8,986 nucleotides of DNA, taken from NCBI GenBank assembly GCA_910586275.1, contig CAJUIM010000135.1:1-8986 (forward strand), written 5' to 3'. This document shows positions 1-6,658 of this stretch, piece after piece. The notes under the pieces were generated by a model that did no database searches, was not told the DNA's origin, and saw nothing but the letters and a program-made list of their open reading frames with translations. The position numbers and the translations under genes were made by a program. The DNA comes from an uncultured Lachnospiraceae bacterium (GTDB lineage: Bacteria > Bacillota > Clostridia > Lachnospirales > Lachnospiraceae). Position 1 is the first letter of the stretch, and every line of letters begins with the position of its first letter.

Positions 1-202
1 GCTGCGTTTGCCGCAGAGCGAAAGCGTGTCCGAATAAAAACATCGTTCCTGACGCGGGATGCGGCTTAAATGAATGGCATGGACAAAATACTCCGATTTA
101 CGCGTTACTTTCTTAAGTATTTTCTCCGTTTTCCGCGTTCAAATCATCCTCCCAACTATATGTCCGTTTCCTGCAAATCCGGTCTGATATCCAATTTCCG
201 CG
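1..202 (-). pseudogene. possible decayed continuation of a minus-strand gene (partial at window edge)
   Basis: Read on the minus strand, the frame from about 202 down to position 1 gives a coding-like peptide that starts NAEIGYQTGFAGNGHIVGRM, meets one TGA at 134-136, and then stays open for the remaining roughly 44 codons to the window edge (it includes KSEYFVHAIHLSRIPRQE). This frame joins the 63-residue frame at 203-394 if one base is removed from the run of seven A at 205-211. No ATG, GTG or TTG lies in frame after the TGA. A strong SD-like GGGAGG at 145-150 precedes a TTG at 137-139, but that TTG frame closes after nine codons. I do not recognise the protein. It may be a pseudogene, a gene with a sequencing error, or non-coding sequence with a chance open frame. 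Confidence 0.2.
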
Positions 203-394
203 TTAAAAAAAGAAATCCGCCCCATTTTTTTCGTTAAGTAACCAAGTTTCTGCCGGATTGTTTCTCCCGAAAAACAAATTCTTTCCATACTTAAAAACTC
301 CTTTTTTAGCGGCATGTTTATAAATGTCCTGCTGAAGTTCTCTCCGTTCCTTTCCTATGGTTTTTCCGGAAAGTGCGTTTAAATCATGGGGCAA
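203..394 (-). CDS. small hypothetical protein, 63 aa, possibly the 5' part of a broken gene
   Basis: This is a 63-codon frame with a TTG start at 392-394, an in-frame TAA three codons upstream, and only a weak purine stretch (AGGGAA) about nine bases before it. The peptide is charged and natural-looking, with a lysine-rich middle (KHAAKKGVFKYGKNLFFGR) and an aromatic end. It has no signal peptide, membrane segment or motif that I recognise. The frame ends at a TAA formed directly after a seven-T run on the coding strand, the classic site for a one-base indel. Removing one T continues the frame for 21 more sensible codons. No minus-strand promoter is evident just upstream, and a terminator-like hairpin for the same direction sits at 451-491. 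It could be a real small protein, a remnant, or chance. Confidence 0.3.
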   Translation of the reverse strand: MPHDLNALSGKTIGKERRELQQDIYKHAAKKGVFKYGKNLFFGRNNPAETWLLNEKNGADFFF

Positions 395-443
395 ACACTC
401 TTATTCCCTATCATTTTACCGGCTATAAAGAAAAAAGGAAATG

Positions 444-468
444 TTGTTTTTATATTATATAAAAACAA
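444..468. repeat. perfect AT-rich palindrome
   Basis: Two 12-bp arms (TTGTTTTTATAT and ATATAAAAACAA) are perfect inverted repeats around a single central T at 456. As RNA this would fold to a weak A/U hairpin. As DNA it is a symmetrical site of operator size. It lies about 150 bp upstream of the acetyltransferase promoter and next to the hairpin at 471-491, so it could be part of a bidirectional terminator or a regulator-binding site. The function is unassigned. Confidence 0.5.
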
Positions 469-491
469 ACTGCCAAACCTTTCCTTTGGCA
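451..491 (-). terminator. candidate intrinsic terminator, minus direction
   Basis: A perfect 7-bp stem (TGCCAAA at 471-477 and TTTGGCA at 485-491) closes a 7-base loop. On the minus strand it is followed by a T-rich stretch (GTTTGTTTTTATA, 470 down to 458). That is the form of a weak rho-independent terminator. There is no minus-strand gene immediately upstream of it. It could catch antisense or read-through transcription from the helicase side, or be a remnant. On the plus strand no T run follows. Confidence 0.3.
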
Positions 492-590
492 CAAGTCTCC
501 CACAAATTGTGATGCCCATCTGCCGAAAAGCCATTTTCAGACACGCTCCGGCAAAAAGGAAATTAATTTACGCGCCACTCGGATTTTCCA

Positions 591-619
591 TGGCATTATA
601 TGCATGGTCATGTTACAAT
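591..619 (+). promoter_or_regulatory. candidate extended -10 promoter for the acetyltransferase
   Basis: TG at 611-612 followed by T and TACAAT at 614-619 matches the extended -10 form, with 5 of 6 bases matching the TATAAT consensus. The hexamer 17 bp upstream (TGGCAT, 591-596) is a poor -35, which extended -10 promoters tolerate. The predicted start of transcription is near 626, leaving a leader of about 43 bases. Confidence 0.4.
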
Positions 620-650
620 AGAGTCATTCCATTTTCAGGCCATTATCAGA

Positions 651-660
651 GGAAGGAGAG
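651..660 (+). promoter_or_regulatory. ribosome binding site that fixes the acetyltransferase start
   Basis: GGAAGGAGAG lies eight bases before the ATG at 669. No comparable site precedes the in-frame ATG at 600, which also lies upstream of the likely promoter, so translation should begin at 669. Confidence 0.7.
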
Positions 661-668
661 ATGCAGCT

Positions 669-1253
669 ATGACAGAAAGGGAAAAGATGCTGGCAGGACA
701 GCTTTACGACTGCGGTGATGCGGAACTATTGAACCAATGGCACAAAGCAAAGGATCTTATCCGGGATTATAACGGAACAGATTCCGCAGATACAGAAGTA
801 AAAAAACGCATTCTGCAGGAATTGCTAGGAGGGCAGGGAAAGAATCTATGGATTACCGCACCTTTTTATGTAGATTACGGAAACAATATTTATTTTGGAA
901 ACAATTGTGAAGTGAATATGAACTGTACCTTTTTAGATGACAATACTATCACAATCGGGGACAATGCTTTAATCGCCCCCAATGTTCAGATATATACGGC
1001 CTTCCACCCGACAAATGCCATTGACCGTTTCGGAGAACCTAAGGCAGACGGCTCCTTTGAATTCTGCAAAACCCAGACCGCACCCGTAACCATCGGGAAC
1101 AATGTCTGGATTGGCGGCGGCGCAATCATCATGCCGGGCGTCACAATCGGAAACAATGTAGTAATCGGCGCAGGCAGCGTTGTCACCAAAGATATTTCCG
1201 ATAACACCATAGCTTACGGAAACCCTTGCAGAGCCGTGCGGGAAAACAGATAA
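669..1253 (+). CDS. sugar O-acetyltransferase (maltose/galactoside acetyltransferase family)
   Basis: This 194-residue protein has the usual length for the family. It is predicted to transfer acetyl from acetyl-CoA to a hydroxyl of a sugar in the cytoplasm, as a trimer. The N-terminus (MTEREKMLAGQLYDCGDAEL) is the typical maltose acetyltransferase helix region. From about residue 57 a left-handed beta-helix is shown by hexapeptide repeats (ITIGDN, VTIGNNVWIGGG, VTIGNNVVIGAG). His113 in the YTAFHP segment matches the catalytic histidine of the family, and NCTFLDD near residues 85-91 and GNPCRAV near the C-terminus are family hallmarks. The start at 669 is set by a strong ribosome site. The gene stands alone on the plus strand and converges on the helicase with 39 bp between them. 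I see no canonical terminator in that gap. The exact sugar cannot be read from sequence; maltose, galactoside and Nod-factor-type enzymes share this architecture. Confidence 0.93.
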   Translation: MTEREKMLAGQLYDCGDAELLNQWHKAKDLIRDYNGTDSADTEVKKRILQELLGGQGKNLWITAPFYVDYGNNIYFGNNCEVNMNCTFLDDNTITIGDNALIAPNVQIYTAFHPTNAIDRFGEPKADGSFEFCKTQTAPVTIGNNVWIGGGAIIMPGVTIGNNVVIGAGSVVTKDISDNTIAYGNPCRAVRENR

Positions 1254-1292
1254 TCTGCCGGTCTGACTTATTCTTTAAAAGAAGCCCTTCAC

Positions 1293-4200
1293 CTACCTAT
1301 ATAGCACATAATCCTGCATTTCCCGCAGAAATCCCGCTGCCGCCAAAGCCGCGGCAGCAATATCCGGGTACTCTTTCACCACCACTCGTTTTATTGCCGG
1401 AAAAAGCTTCCCTCGTTTATATTCTCCCACGAAAAGTTTCATGCACTCTTCCAGATGCTCACCCTCAAATACACGCAGTGCTTTCCCCTGTTTTTCCATA
1501 ACTGCCACAGGCAGGCCCCCCAGACAGGCGACCGCATTTCCCGGGATATTCAGAAAATTCCGCCCTTCCTTATGAGGCAATATTTTCCCCCATACCTGGA
1601 CAGGATCCGCCGCATTGACCCAGACCGGCTTTTTTTCCGGATTTCGGAGCATCCTGACGACTGCCGCATAATCTTCCCGGCGGATAAACTGAGCCCCGGA
1701 CATTCCGTCCACAAAATACCCTCTTCTTGCCTGCCCGGTATATTCCCATATGCGCAAGATCTCCAAAGCTTCCTGCCACGGAAGCCCGCAGGCTGCCGCC
1801 GTCTCTTTCGTAAGCACCATATAACGGCCGAAACAGTTCTCCAATTTCTTCTCTGCCGGCTGTTCTTTCAGCGGGCGGACCACATCCCATCTTCCTGCCC
1901 GCAGTGCCTTTACCTTCACATTAACACGCTGCCTGACGGAGGATTTCCTTGTCTTTTCCCTGTTCATCCACTGCCGCACCGGAATATAGCTGTCAGCATA
2001 GACAAGCCCTTTTTCCAATAAAGCCAATAGCGTATCATAGGAGGATTCATCGGGAAGCAATCCGTTCAGCGTCTGGAGAAAGCTGGCTCCCCGCTTTAAA
2101 AGAGCCTGATATATGATCCGTTCTTTTTCTTCCAGTCCTTCCCCACGTCCGTCCAAATCCGCGTCCCAGTCAATGTCCTCCTGTGCATCGAACCGCAGCC
2201 CATCCTTTCCCTCCATATGCCAAAATAATTCCCCCTGGGCGAGATAAGCATCCAACATAGCTTCCCGATAGTTTTTAATCCATCTGGGAAACATGGCTGC
2301 CTCCCAAAGCGAAGCCGGCAAAACGGTACCCGCATATCGCTTCATAAGATTCCGCAGGCATTCCTCCGATGGCGCGCTAGACTCCATGCGGGAAAGCAAA
2401 AGCGCAGCATAAGCCTCGCCGGAACAGGTCTGCACCTCTTCCCGCTGTTTTTTCACTGTCCGTATTCTGGCACGCCGGTACAATTCCCCATGATAAAATT
2501 TACCGTCCTGCCCCACCGCTTCTTTCCTTTGGCACAATTCCTGCAAAATCTCTTCTGCATCGGAAACCGGCCAGCCGTAACGGTCCGCTGTCTCTTCCGC
2601 ATCCGCGGCTCCCCGGTAACGAAGCATCCGGCGTACAATATGAAGCCGCTCCTGCTTCCCGGTTTTTCCCTCCTGCCTTTTTCCGGTTTCGCTTTCCCCT
2701 AGGGCCTCCGCATATTCCTCTCTCTGCTCGGCCGCTATCCACAGCCCCTGCTCCAAATACAATGCCCGCCCGTCCCGCGCCAAACGATCCAGCCATTCTG
2801 CCGGAATATCCAATTCCCCGGCGGCCAGATCCCCCTCCGTCATCAAAAGGGAATGCAGCTGCTTTTCGTCTTTCGGCAGTTTTTCCCGTTCCTGTACATA
2901 AATCAGTTCCCTTTGGTCCGGCTGCTCCAGCAATTCCTTTTCCTGTTTCCACGCCGTCTCCACCGACCTATGAATCCCCTGCGGCGTAGGCGTATAATCA
3001 TACATAGCCGCTGCTTCCTGTCCCCATTGCAGAGGAAGCGACATAGGAGAGGGAATTTCGCTGTATACCTCTCTGACCTCCACTGCCCCGGAACGGAGAT
3101 CCCATAAAAAGTCCCTGACCCCTTCCGCATCCCACAATTCCTGCATGCATTCCCGCCTTGTCTCGCGAATCAACGGATGGTTCTTTTCTCCTGCCACCCG
3201 TTCCAACAAGTCCGCACTCCGCAGACGCTGCATCCAAAGGGGCTGTCTTCCGTTCCCCCTGACTCCCATCATCAATGCTCGCCCGCTGTTATACCTAAAT
3301 GCCATATTGAAAAGCGGCGTGGCAGGCAAAAGGATTTCCAGCTGCCGAATGCAGCTGTCAGGATTTACCCTCTGCAGAATTCCTTCCGGAATATCCTCCC
3401 CCTTATAAGAATACAACAGGAAACCTTCCTCTTCATCCACACTACCGATTTCCGTGCCTAACAGTTCACTGGCTTTCCTTGCCGCAAGGAGCGCCAAAGG
3501 CGCGTTGATCCGTCTCCCGAAAACGGAATGTACCATCAGCTGGCTGTTTCCCGAAGAATCCTTAAAATGCTCCGCAATCAATGTCCTTTCGTCCGGCAGC
3601 CCTCCCGTAATCTTAATCTGCCGCTCCAAATAGCCGGATGCCAGTTCCACCGCCGATTTATCCAGCCCTAACTCTTCCAGTGCGGCCGATAACCGGCCGT
3701 CCTCATATGCCAGCTGTAAAGAACGGAAAATACGGCCAAAAGCTTCACCCGTCCGCTTGTCCCTCCCTTTTATCTCCCCTTTCCAGAAAGGAAGCCTGGC
3801 ACCCTCTGCCGGAGCCGGCACTACAGTCACCGTATCCCGGCTGATATTTGTTACCTTCCATGCGAAAGAACCGAGAATGAAACGGTCACCCTTTCGGGAT
3901 TCATAGACAAATTCCTCATCTGCCTCTCCCAGTCTGACACCATCCTCTGTTTTTACCACATACATCCCTTTATCCGGAATCGTACCCCCTGCCGAAATAG
4001 CCAGCATCCTGCTGTAGCCGTCCCCTTCCACTTTCCCATGAATCCTGTCATACAGAATCCTTGGCCGCACAGGAATATCCCGGCTATGCTCATAATCCCC
4101 TGCCAGCATGCCTAGCACCGATTCCACATCTTCTCTCGTAACATTCCGGAACGGCCACGCCCTCGGTAAAATTTCCATCACTTCATGGATTTCGTAACTC

Positions 4201-5435
4201 TTAAAGGCTGCCATGGAGACCAAATGCTGCGCCAACACATCCAAACATTGAGAAGGAGGATTCAGATGCTCCACCCCGCCCTGTCTGGCCAGTTCCGCCG
4301 TCATGCCGCAGGATACACATTCGGCTGCCGTCCTCGGAAAAAGATACATGACGCTGACCCTGCCGGGATTATGCCCCGCCCGGCCAAGCCGCTGCATCGT
4401 ACCGGAAACAGTGCGCGGGCAGCCGACCTGCAGCACCTGATCAATTTCCCCCACATCAATGCCAAGTTCCATGGAAGACGTGGCACACAATAAACGCAGT
4501 TTCCCATCCCGCAATGCCAATTCCGTTTCCATCCTCTGCTCCTTGGACAGACTTCCATGATGCACCCGGGCAAATCCTTCCCCACCCAGAACATTCACAT
4601 AATATGCTAATTTCTCCGCATATCTCCTGCCCTCCACGAAAGCAATTACACTACGGCTCCCTTGGCAATGTCTATATACCAATGCCCCTAATTCCTCCCA
4701 AACCGGATCTTTTCTTTTTCCCTTCGTAGAATCCGCATAAGGACTGAGTATATCCAGCCGCACCTTCTTTGTCATCAGAGGCGATGCAATGCTCACTTCC
4801 TCCGGAGCCAAATATTCCGCTGCCTTCCCTAACGGCTCAATGGTTGCGGACAAGCCGATCCGCTGCAGCGGCCGGCCGCACAGAATATCCAGACGCGCCA
4901 AAGACAGCATCAGATGCGCTCCCCGCTTCGTATCGATTAAGGCATGCAATTCATCCAATATGACGGCTTTAGCCGTAGCCAGAACATTTTGCCCAGTCTT
5001 GCTGGTAAGCATCAGATATAAAGATTCAGGCGTAATAATCAAAATATGAGGCGGCTTCCTGACCATTCTCTGCCTATCCCTCTGGGAAGTATCGCCTGTC
5101 CGGATGCCCACCGTAATTTCCTCCGCGGCACCTATCCCCTCCAGCGGACGTCTTAAGTTCTCACGGATATCCGCTGCCAAAGATTTCAGAGGGGAGACAT
5201 AGACAAGCTGCAATTCCTCATTCAGCGTCCCTTCCTGAGCCTGCCTCTTCAGCCTGTCCAGAAATACGAGAAAAGCAGAAAGCGTCTTTCCGGTCCCCGT
5301 AGGAGCGGATACCAGCACATGCCTCCCTTCCGCAATAAGAGGCCAAGTTTCCTTCTGCACCTGCGTAGGCTCTCCCAGCGTATCTCTGAACCATTCTGCG
5401 GTTTGTCTGTCAAAAAGACGGAATATGTCTGTCAT
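1293..5435 (-). CDS. lhr: Lhr-type superfamily 2 ATP-dependent helicase, full length
   Basis: This 1380-residue protein is predicted to move 3' to 5' on single-stranded DNA and unwind duplexes or RNA:DNA hybrids, probably in DNA repair. Visible motifs are a Q-motif-like PTQVQ (23-27), Walker A APTGTGKT (44-51), VSPLKSLAAD (80-89), TPES (135-138), DELH (161-164), SAT (196-198), TSSMELGIDVG (319-329) and QRLGRAGHNPG (348-358). The Lhr-core winged-helix and beta-barrel region follows, with GTIPDKGMY (484-492), EEFVYESRKGD (507-517) and GARLPFWKGE (545-554). A long Lhr C-terminal part ends with GQARRGYFVDGMSGAQF near 1230-1250, so this is a full-length form and not just the core. I chose the ATG at 5435 because MTDIFRLFD is the family N-terminus and GGGAAG lies nine bases upstream. 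A GTG at 5540 is in frame but lacks a good ribosome site. The gene is transcribed alone from a promoter near 5600. Confidence 0.95.
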   Translation of the reverse strand: MTDIFRLFDRQTAEWFRDTLGEPTQVQKETWPLIAEGRHVLVSAPTGTGKTLSAFLVFLDRLKRQAQEGTLNEELQLVYVSPLKSLAADIRENLRRPLEGIGAAEEITVGIRTGDTSQRDRQRMVRKPPHILIITPESLYLMLTSKTGQNVLATAKAVILDELHALIDTKRGAHLMLSLARLDILCGRPLQRIGLSATIEPLGKAAEYLAPEEVSIASPLMTKKVRLDILSPYADSTKGKRKDPVWEELGALVYRHCQGSRSVIAFVEGRRYAEKLAYYVNVLGGEGFARVHHGSLSKEQRMETELALRDGKLRLLCATSSMELGIDVGEIDQVLQVGCPRTVSGTMQRLGRAGHNPGRVSVMYLFPRTAAECVSCGMTAELARQGGVEHLNPPSQCLDVLAQHLVSMAAFKSYEIHEVMEILPRAWPFRNVTREDVESVLGMLAGDYEHSRDIPVRPRILYDRIHGKVEGDGYSRMLAISAGGTIPDKGMYVVKTEDGVRLGEADEEFVYESRKGDRFILGSFAWKVTNISRDTVTVVPAPAEGARLPFWKGEIKGRDKRTGEAFGRIFRSLQLAYEDGRLSAALEELGLDKSAVELASGYLERQIKITGGLPDERTLIAEHFKDSSGNSQLMVHSVFGRRINAPLALLAARKASELLGTEIGSVDEEEGFLLYSYKGEDIPEGILQRVNPDSCIRQLEILLPATPLFNMAFRYNSGRALMMGVRGNGRQPLWMQRLRSADLLERVAGEKNHPLIRETRRECMQELWDAEGVRDFLWDLRSGAVEVREVYSEIPSPMSLPLQWGQEAAAMYDYTPTPQGIHRSVETAWKQEKELLEQPDQRELIYVQEREKLPKDEKQLHSLLMTEGDLAAGELDIPAEWLDRLARDGRALYLEQGLWIAAEQREEYAEALGESETGKRQEGKTGKQERLHIVRRMLRYRGAADAEETADRYGWPVSDAEEILQELCQRKEAVGQDGKFYHGELYRRARIRTVKKQREEVQTCSGEAYAALLLSRMESSAPSEECLRNLMKRYAGTVLPASLWEAAMFPRWIKNYREAMLDAYLAQGELFWHMEGKDGLRFDAQEDIDWDADLDGRGEGLEEKERIIYQALLKRGASFLQTLNGLLPDESSYDTLLALLEKGLVYADSYIPVRQWMNREKTRKSSVRQRVNVKVKALRAGRWDVVRPLKEQPAEKKLENCFGRYMVLTKETAAACGLPWQEALEILRIWEYTGQARRGYFVDGMSGAQFIRREDYAAVVRMLRNPEKKPVWVNAADPVQVWGKILPHKEGRNFLNIPGNAVACLGGLPVAVMEKQGKALRVFEGEHLEECMKLFVGEYKRGKLFPAIKRVVVKEYPDIAAAALAAAGFLREMQDYVLYR

Positions 5436-5518
5436 GCTGCTTTTCTTCCCTTCCCATACAATATATTTATCGATAATAACCCTTACAGCCGGCGAAATTG
5501 CATTGCTGACTGCAGGTT

Positions 5519-5569
5519 TTATTTTCGTAGCAAAAAACACTGGAAATCATATCCCAATGTCCTTTTCAC
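5519..5569 (-). CDS. possible 16-codon leader ORF in the helicase 5' UTR
   Basis: A GTG at 5567-5569 follows a good AGGAG ribosome site with seven bases between, and opens a 16-codon frame (VKRTLGYDFQCFLLRK) that ends with TAA. It begins shortly after the predicted transcript start and ends 83 bases before the helicase ATG. No amino-acid run or terminator/antiterminator pair is visible that would make it an attenuator. It may be chance. Confidence 0.2.
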   Translation of the reverse strand: MKRTLGYDFQCFLLRK

Positions 5570-5592
5570 AAATTATCTCCTATGATACTTAC

Positions 5593-5621
5593 ATAATATT
5601 TCATTTTACAGCATTTGTAAA
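5593..5621 (-). promoter_or_regulatory. sigma-A-type promoter of the helicase gene
   Basis: On the minus strand, TTTACA (5621-5616, 5 of 6 to TTGACA) and TATTAT (5598-5593, 5 of 6 to TATAAT) are separated by exactly 17 bp. Transcription should start near 5586, giving an untranslated leader of about 150 bases before the ATG at 5435. That is long for a housekeeping gene. Confidence 0.6.
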
Positions 5622-5632
5622 TTATTTTACAA
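5604..5632. promoter_or_regulatory. operator-like inverted repeats over the helicase -35 region
   Basis: Three half-sites alternate in orientation: TTTTACA (5604-5610), TTGTAAA (5615-5621) and TTTACAA (5626-5632). The second and third form a perfect 7-bp inverted repeat with a 4-bp spacer. The first and second form a 6-bp one with a 5-bp spacer. The middle half-site is the promoter -35 itself, so a dimeric repressor bound here would block RNA polymerase. The regulator is not identified. The sequence does not match the GAAC-N4-GTTC SOS box of Firmicutes. Confidence 0.4.
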
Positions 5633-5687
5633 TACAAAAAGTTACTCCCATCAGCCTGCCCACCCTGTTTCTTACAAAAATCTTAAA

Positions 5688-5736
5688 GCCGCCAGCCGTA
5701 ATTTCCTGCAAAGGATTCACGGTTGGCGGCTTTTTT
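5688..5736 (-). terminator. intrinsic terminator after the exonuclease, bidirectional form
   Basis: Twelve-base arms at 5688-5699 and 5719-5730 pair along their full length, with a single C-A mismatch on the minus strand that is a G-U pair on the plus strand. The 19-base loop can itself form a short UCCU/AGGA stem closed by GCAA. The minus-strand transcript leaves the hairpin into TTTAAGATTTTT. The plus-strand transcript leaves it into TTTTTT. The hairpin starts four bases after the exonuclease TAA, so its main job is to end the kinase-exonuclease transcript before the helicase promoter. Confidence 0.75.
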
Positions 5737-6658
5737 ACCAATGTCTTGGTTTCATATGCTTTTCTGCCATCAGATTCTTTTCTTCCTCCGATATAATTTT
5801 GGATGTCTTGACTATATATACCTTTCCGTCTCCCGATTTCTTCACCCTTACCTTCACCTTCACATAACCGTGAACGCCGCAATAACCCAGACAGTAATAG
5901 TGTTTATTGTTAGGAGTAGACCATTTCATTTTTCTCTTTATGTTCCGTCCGCACAGATAACACTTTACGCTCATTACTTCATGATCGGCCAGTGCCTCGG
6001 ATTTATTCTGAAATTCTCTGGAAATATACTTTGCATAGTTATCAAAAATGACTTTTATCTCATCCTTCCGGGATTTCGGTTTTACAAATACATCATAGGA
6101 GTAGTTGCCAAAAACCGATGCGTCCAGCCTTGCCATGACCTTGGCCGTATAATATGCATCGCTGAATGCCCTGTGGAAAGGAATATCCTTTTCCACCCCT
6201 AAAAAGTCAATGGCATACTCCAGCGTCCTCCTTGACTTTCTGTCCTCAAAGCTTATGCTGAACAGCTTCTGTATATCATAATACTTGATCGGCCCGTCTC
6301 CCAACGGCTTCATCCCATAATATTGCATATTTTTCTGCAATTCCAATAAATCCATGGTTCCCCAAGTACAGAAAATGCATGCTTTCCCACACCAAGCCAA
6401 AAACTCCTCCGCCACTTCCGGAAAATATTTCCCATCCTCCAGTTCTTCCATTTTCAAATGAATCAGGTTTGTGGTTATCTGATTCATTTCATGATAGATC
6501 TGCGGTTTTATCAGACGGCTGAATTCTCCGGTTATCTCAAAAGCATCATTCAGTTTAACCGCGCCAATCTCTACGATTTCAAAAGGAATTTCCCGTTCCT
6601 CCCCTTCTCTTTCGGTATTTCCCTGATTCCACTCAAGATCAAATACAATATAATTCAT
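5735..6658 (-). CDS. DEDDh 3'-5' exonuclease with C-terminal zinc-ribbon-like tail
   Basis: This 307-residue protein is predicted to remove nucleotides from 3' ends of DNA or RNA using two metal ions. The exonuclease domain (about 1-180) shows the DEDDh residues: Asp7 and Glu9 in FDLEW, Asp103 in TWGTMDLLEL, and His162 with Asp167 in FHRAFSDAYYTA. It therefore belongs to the RNase T / DNA polymerase III epsilon superfamily, closest by eye to stand-alone KapD-like proteins. After a linker, the C-terminal part has Cys233-x2-Cys236 and Cys256-x3-Cys260 with His263 nearby, a probable zinc-binding module, followed by a basic strand (YVKVKVRVKKSGDGK) suited to nucleic-acid contact. The ATG has only a weak CAGG eight bases upstream. 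An 86-bp gap separates it from the upstream kinase-like gene with no clear promoter, so the two are probably co-transcribed. The substrate is unknown. Confidence 0.88.
   Translation of the reverse strand: MNYIVFDLEWNQGNTEREGEEREIPFEIVEIGAVKLNDAFEITGEFSRLIKPQIYHEMNQITTNLIHLKMEELEDGKYFPEVAEEFLAWCGKACIFCTWGTMDLLELQKNMQYYGMKPLGDGPIKYYDIQKLFSISFEDRKSRRTLEYAIDFLGVEKDIPFHRAFSDAYYTAKVMARLDASVFGNYSYDVFVKPKSRKDEIKVIFDNYAKYISREFQNKSEALADHEVMSVKCYLCGRNIKRKMKWSTPNNKHYYCLGYCGVHGYVKVKVRVKKSGDGKVYIVKTSKIISEEEKNLMAEKHMKPRHW

Larger units (their letters stand above)
395..668. other. intergenic region upstream of the acetyltransferase
   Basis: I see no convincing gene in this 274-bp stretch. Plus-strand frames through it have proline- and cysteine-rich, non-coding-looking translations. 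It holds a 25-bp AT-rich palindrome (444-468), a 7-bp-stem hairpin (471-491), a weaker interrupted hairpin between 521 and 556, an extended -10 element (611-619) and the ribosome binding site of the next gene (651-660). Confidence 0.6.

Noticed and set aside
1..16. CTGCG/CGCAG hairpin at the left edge as a terminator or RNA end
   Set aside because: It has only a five-base stem, no T run on either strand, and its context is cut by the window.
386..718. 110-residue plus-strand ORF
   Set aside because: It overlaps regulatory sequence and the start of the acetyltransferase in another frame. Its translation is not protein-like, and no ribosome site precedes it.
1455..2021. 188-residue plus-strand ORF inside the helicase region
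   Set aside because: It is an antisense shadow of a GC-biased coding sequence, rich in Pro, Arg, Cys and His. The minus-strand helicase explains the region completely.
5436..5540. Upstream GTG start adding 35 residues to the helicase
   Set aside because: It has no Shine-Dalgarno, the extra residues do not fit the Lhr N-terminus, and MTDIFRLFD at 5435 begins exactly where family members do.
5723..6202. 159-residue plus-strand ORF rich in hydrophobic residues
   Set aside because: It is the antisense of the exonuclease gene. The apparent membrane-like segments come from reverse-reading charged codons, and it has no ribosome site.
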